Shown one piece after another: positions 59,738 to 64,000 of a stretch of 64,000 nt of DNA. Location of the stretch: positions 5,146,001 through 5,210,000 of the forward strand of contig CP136062.1 of assembly GCA_032622095.1 (NCBI GenBank), in the 5' to 3' direction. How positions within the stretch are numbered: position 1 is the first letter of the stretch; every line of letters begins with the position of its first letter. The position numbers and the translations under genes are program-made. Source of the stretch: Siphonodentalium dalli (lineage: Eukaryota > Mollusca > Scaphopoda > Gadilida > Siphonodentaliidae). The notes under the pieces were generated by a model. That model made no database searches and was not told where the DNA came from. It saw only the letters and a list, made by a program, of their open reading frames with translations.

Positions 59738-61470
59738 TACTGGACACTTTTGCAACCCTTATTACTCGAAAAGTACCAGGAGTAGCACACTAAAACTTGG
59801 TACGTATCTTGGGATCAAAGAGTTGTATGCCATCGTCGCATAACGAATATTGTCCGCGTTTTCCCCGAGGAGTTATCTCCCTTTATCTAAAAATATGTCA
59901 TTTTATTATCTCGGAAATTATAAGGAGCAGAGCATCGAAAATTGGACTGTATGCACACCTCGATATGCCCTACTGCCCACGGGCATCAGAACTTGTGTCC
60001 GCGCTTTCCCTGAGGAGTTACCGCCCATAGTTGGCAAACCTCTATTTGATTGTACTCTGTTGTCCTCTTGTATCATTCCAGATAACTGCATGTGGTTTTC
60101 ATAGTCGTGTTGACCGTTGTCAGTTTAGTCAGAGAAGAAAAATTTGACAGGGTTGGACATATATTTTGACACTGGGGTGGGGGGCAAAATTTTTGCAAAA
60201 TAAAATTTTGTTTGACATTCATCTATTTAAGTTTATGTATTTCTCGAACGATAACAAACCCATACCGGAAAGGATTTTTGAAATCCGAGAAGAAATGCAA
60301 GAGTTACGGGCCCTCAAAGTTTGCAATTTGGGCCGATGTGCTTGTGACCACATCTCCTCCGAAGGTATCGAACATAGGATATCATCTGATACGGCAACGT
60401 GTGCGGACGGAAGAGAGCACGCGATGGGCCAAATTTTGCCAGTGTCTGTTCATTATTGTGGGTCTGGGGAGGGGTGGTCCGTGGTACCAATTTTTAATTC
60501 TTTTTCGAATCAGATGAAACTTGGAATATAACATCTGCAACCTCAGCCGATCTAGAAACTGAAAGAATTTCTAAAATCCATCGAAAACTGAAAGAATTTC
60601 GGGCCCTCAAACTTTGCAATTTTGGGCCCATGGATGTGCTTGATAACACATCTTTTCCGAAGATATCGAACCTAGGATGTAATCTGCTACTATAATCCGT
60701 ACGGACTGAAGAGGGCACGCGGTGGGTGTAATTTTTCCAGTGTCGGTTCAGTATTGTGGGTCAGGGGAGGGGTAGTCCGTGGTACCATTTTTGTATTCTT
60801 CTCCGAATCAGATGAAACTTGGAATGTAACATCTACCATATACGTTGATCACGAAGCTGAAAACAGATCGTAAATCCGTCTAAAAATGGCGGAGATTTTG
60901 GCAATCCAATTTTGAATTTGGGCCCATTTGCTTTCCAATAACCAAAGTGTTATTCGGGTCCGAATCAGATGAAATTTATGTTGTGCAATCTAGGTCAGCG
61001 GCAGATCGCAAAACTGAAAACAATTTTTAAATCCGTTGGAAACTAACGGAGTTACGGGCCCTCAAACTTCGCATTTTGTGCCAGGGTTGATGTTTTCCCA
61101 ATCCCGTCACCCAATTTCGAGGTAGGGGGTGGGGTCACGTCCAAACACTTGAGATCAACATACACATGTTAGGACAACATATACTCACCATACTTATATT
61201 TTCCGTCCCGAAACTGCGATTCTTTCCACTCATGATTTTCCCTATTATTATACTTCCATGGTGTAACCAAGGAAGTATATTGTTTTTCTACTGCGGCCGT
61301 TTTCTGTTTAATTGGAAATACTCAGAAACTAATAGGAGGAGGACCGCGAAATCTCTAGCGAATGTAGGCATCTAAGGTCTACTAAAAATAATGCTATCCG
61401 GATGTTGGTCCAATATATTTTGACAGAGTTATGGCCCTTTTTCGATTATTTTTCATTATTATTATTATTA
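59738..61470. repeat. satellite B, unit B9 (1733 bp)
   Basis: Same as B6 in the parts compared. Confidence 0.93.
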
Positions 61471-63203
61471 TACTGGACACTTTTGCAACCCTTATTACTC
61501 GAAAAGTACCAGGAGTAGCACACTAAAACTTGGTACGTATCTTGGGATCAAAGAGTTGTATGCCATCGTCGCATAACGAATATTGTCCGCGTTTTCCCCG
61601 AGGAGTTATCTCCCTTTATCTAAAAATATGTCATTTTATTATCTCGGAAATTATAAGGAGCAGAGCATCGAAAATTGGACTGTATGCACACCTCGATATG
61701 CCCTACTGCCCACGGGCATCAGAACTTGTGTCCGCGCTTTCCCTGAGGAGTTACCGCCCATAGTTGGCAAACCTCTATTTGATTGTACTCTGTTGTCCTC
61801 TTGTATCATTCCAGATAACTGCATGTGGTTTTCATAGTCGTGTTGACCGTTGTCAGTTTAGTCAGAGAAGAAAAATTTGACAGGGTTGGACATATATTTT
61901 GACACTGGGGTGGGGGGCAAAATTTTTGCAAAATAAAATTTTGTTTGACATTCATCTATTTAAGTTTATGTATTTCTCGAACGATAACAAACCCATACCG
62001 GAAAGGATTTTTGAAATCCGAGAAGAAATGCAAGAGTTACGGGCCCTCAAAGTTTGCAATTTGGGCCGATGTGCTTGTGACCACATCTCCTCCGAAGGTA
62101 TCGAACATAGGATATCATCTGATACGGCAACGTGTGCGGACGGAAGAGAGCACGCGATGGGCCAAATTTTGCCAGTGTCTGTTCATTATTGTGGGTCTGG
62201 GGAGGGGTGGTCCGTGGTACCAATTTTTAATTCTTTTTCGAATCAGATGAAACTTGGAATATAACATCTGCAACCTCAGCCGATCTAGAAACTGAAAGAA
62301 TTTCTAAAATCCATCGAAAACTGAAAGAATTTCGGGCCCTCAAACTTTGCAATTTTGGGCCCATGGATGTGCTTGATAACACATCTTTTCCGAAGATATC
62401 GAACCTAGGATGTAATCTGCTACTATAATCCGTACGGACTGAAGAGGGCACGCGGTGGGTGTAATTTTTCCAGTGTCGGTTCAGTATTGTGGGTCAGGGG
62501 AGGGGTAGTCCGTGGTACCATTTTTGTATTCTTCTCCGAATCAGATGAAACTTGGAATGTAACATCTACCATATACGTTGATCACGAAGCTGAAAACAGA
62601 TCGTAAATCCGTCTAAAAATGGCGGAGATTTTGGCAATCCAATTTTGAATTTGGGCCCATTTGCTTTCCAATAACCAAAGTGTTATTCGGGTCCGAATCA
62701 GATGAAATTTATGTTGTGCAATCTAGGTCAGCGGCAGATCGCAAAACTGAAAACAATTTTTAAATCCGTTGGAAACTAACGGAGTTACGGGCCCTCAAAC
62801 TTCGCATTTTGTGCCAGGGTTGATGTTTTCCCAATCCCGTCACCCAATTTCGAGGTAGGGGGTGGGGTCACGTCCAAACACTTGAGATCAACATACACAT
62901 GTTAGGACAACATATACTCACCATACTTATATTTTCCGTCCCGAAACTGCGATTCTTTCCACTCATGATTTTCCCTATTATTATACTTCCATGGTGTAAC
63001 CAAGGAAGTATATTGTTTTTCTACTGCGGCCGTTTTCTGTTTAATTGGAAATACTCAGAAACTAATAGGAGGAGGACCGCGAAATCTCTAGCGAATGTAG
63101 GCATCTAAGGTCTACTAAAAATAATGCTATCCGGATGTTGGTCCAATATATTTTGACAGAGTTATGGCCCTTTTTCGATTATTTTTCATTATTATTATTA
63201 TTA
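61471..63203. repeat. satellite B, unit B10 (1733 bp)
   Basis: Same as B6 in the parts compared. Confidence 0.93.
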
Positions 63204-64000
63204 TACTGGACACTTTTGCAACCCTTATTACTCGAAAAGTACCAGGAGTAGCACACTAAAACTTGGTACGTATCTTGGGATCAAAGAGTTGTATGCCATC
63301 GTCGCATAACGAATATTGTCCGCGTTTTCCCCGAGGAGTTATCTCCCTTTATCTAAAAATATGTCATTTTATTATCTCGGAAATTATAAGGAGCAGAGCA
63401 TCGAAAATTGGACTGTATGCACACCTCGATATGCCCTACTGCCCACGGGCATCAGAACTTGTGTCCGCGCTTTCCCTGAGGAGTTACCGCCCATAGTTGG
63501 CAAACCTCTATTTGATTGTACTCTGTTGTCCTCTTGTATCATTCCAGATAACTGCATGTGGTTTTCATAGTCGTGTTGACCGTTGTCAGTTTAGTCAGAG
63601 AAGAAAAATTTGACAGGGTTGGACATATATTTTGACACTGGGGTGGGGGGCAAAATTTTTGCAAAATAAAATTTTGTTTGACATTCATCTATTTAAGTTT
63701 ATGTATTTCTCGAACGATAACAAACCCATACCGGAAAGGATTTTTGAAATCCGAGAAGAAATGCAAGAGTTACGGGCCCTCAAAGTTTGCAATTTGGGCC
63801 GATGTGCTTGTGACCACATCTCCTCCGAAGGTATCGAACATAGGATATCATCTGATACGGCAACGTGTGCGGACGGAAGAGAGCACGCGATGGGCCAAAT
63901 TTTGCCAGTGTCTGTTCATTATTGTGGGTCTGGGGAGGGGTGGTCCGTGGTACCAATTTTTAATTCTTTTTCGAATCAGATGAAACTTGGAATATAACAT
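63204..64000. repeat. satellite B, unit B11 (cut by window end)
   Basis: The array continues past the window, so its right end is not seen. Confidence 0.93.

Noticed and set aside
17984..64000. Dozens of repeated frames of 60-141 codons in the satellite and linkers
   Set aside because: They recur only because the DNA repeats. They overlap each other on both strands, have no domain, and are broken by single indels between units.
16738..64000. A CRISPR or other spacer array
   Set aside because: Repeats are kilobase-scale and directly adjacent, with no unique spacers, and the context is eukaryotic.

Overview
This is eukaryotic, repeat-dominated DNA. There are no operons, ribosome binding sites or dense ORFs. 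It carries an L1/Tx1-type LINE, tRNA-derived SINEs, palindromic elements and a megasatellite. The mix fits an aquatic invertebrate, plausibly a mollusc: a Tx1-like LINE, a tRNA-headed SINE with an AATC tail, and recurring GAGTTATCTCCCTT-like motifs. This is an inference from family resemblance and not a taxonomic proof. No complete host gene is present. Two short candidate exons and one promoter/first-exon candidate are weakly supported.

Region 1 (1-3.0 kb): unique and low-copy DNA with a candidate terminal exon (220-347), a 131-bp tandem repeat that recurs 23 kb away, a duplicated block with ~15-bp minisatellites, and a candidate minus-strand exon (2295-2477).

Region 2 (3.0-14.45 kb): five copies, in mixed orientation, of an unrecognised ~0.9-kb module (E1-E5), plus a paralogous module (E1b). 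Each has a conserved octamer/TATA block and a decayed reading frame. The modules are separated by ~140-200 bp foldback elements (F1-F4), some with perfect palindromic arms (76 bp with no spacer at 3050-3125; 58-bp arms at 12710-12848). A near full-length LINE (6901-12393) lies inside module E3 with a recognisable target-site duplication. Its ORF1 is open, while ORF2 is broken by one stop and one frameshift.

Region 3 (14.45-16.64 kb): a perfect two-stem hairpin, a CRE followed by a consensus splice donor, a three-copy 175-bp tandem repeat, diverged duplicated DNA with C-tracts, and then a 100-N assembly gap.

Region 4 (16.74-64.0 kb): a megasatellite with a ~1.73-kb unit, truncated by the gap on the left and by the window end on the right. 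Subfamily A occupies 16.7-44.8 kb and subfamily B 44.8-64.0 kb. Units contain ~294-bp subrepeats and a ~210-240-bp hairpin block bounded by (ATT)n, and both vary in copy number. Three related linkers (L1-L3, ~2.7-3.3 kb) interrupt subfamily A. All join the array at the same truncated-unit junction, so they spread as part of a higher-order repeat. The linkers carry paired tRNA-like sequences. L1 alone has a SINE insertion, for which L2 and L3 give exact empty sites. Diagnostic variants indicate that B5-B10 arose by late block amplification from a B4-like unit.

Nothing here forms a working pathway. The biology is layered repeat evolution: palindromic modules invaded by a LINE, beside a satellite that evolves by unequal exchange. 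The strongest candidate for something undescribed is the E/F palindromic module family at 3.0-14.45 kb.
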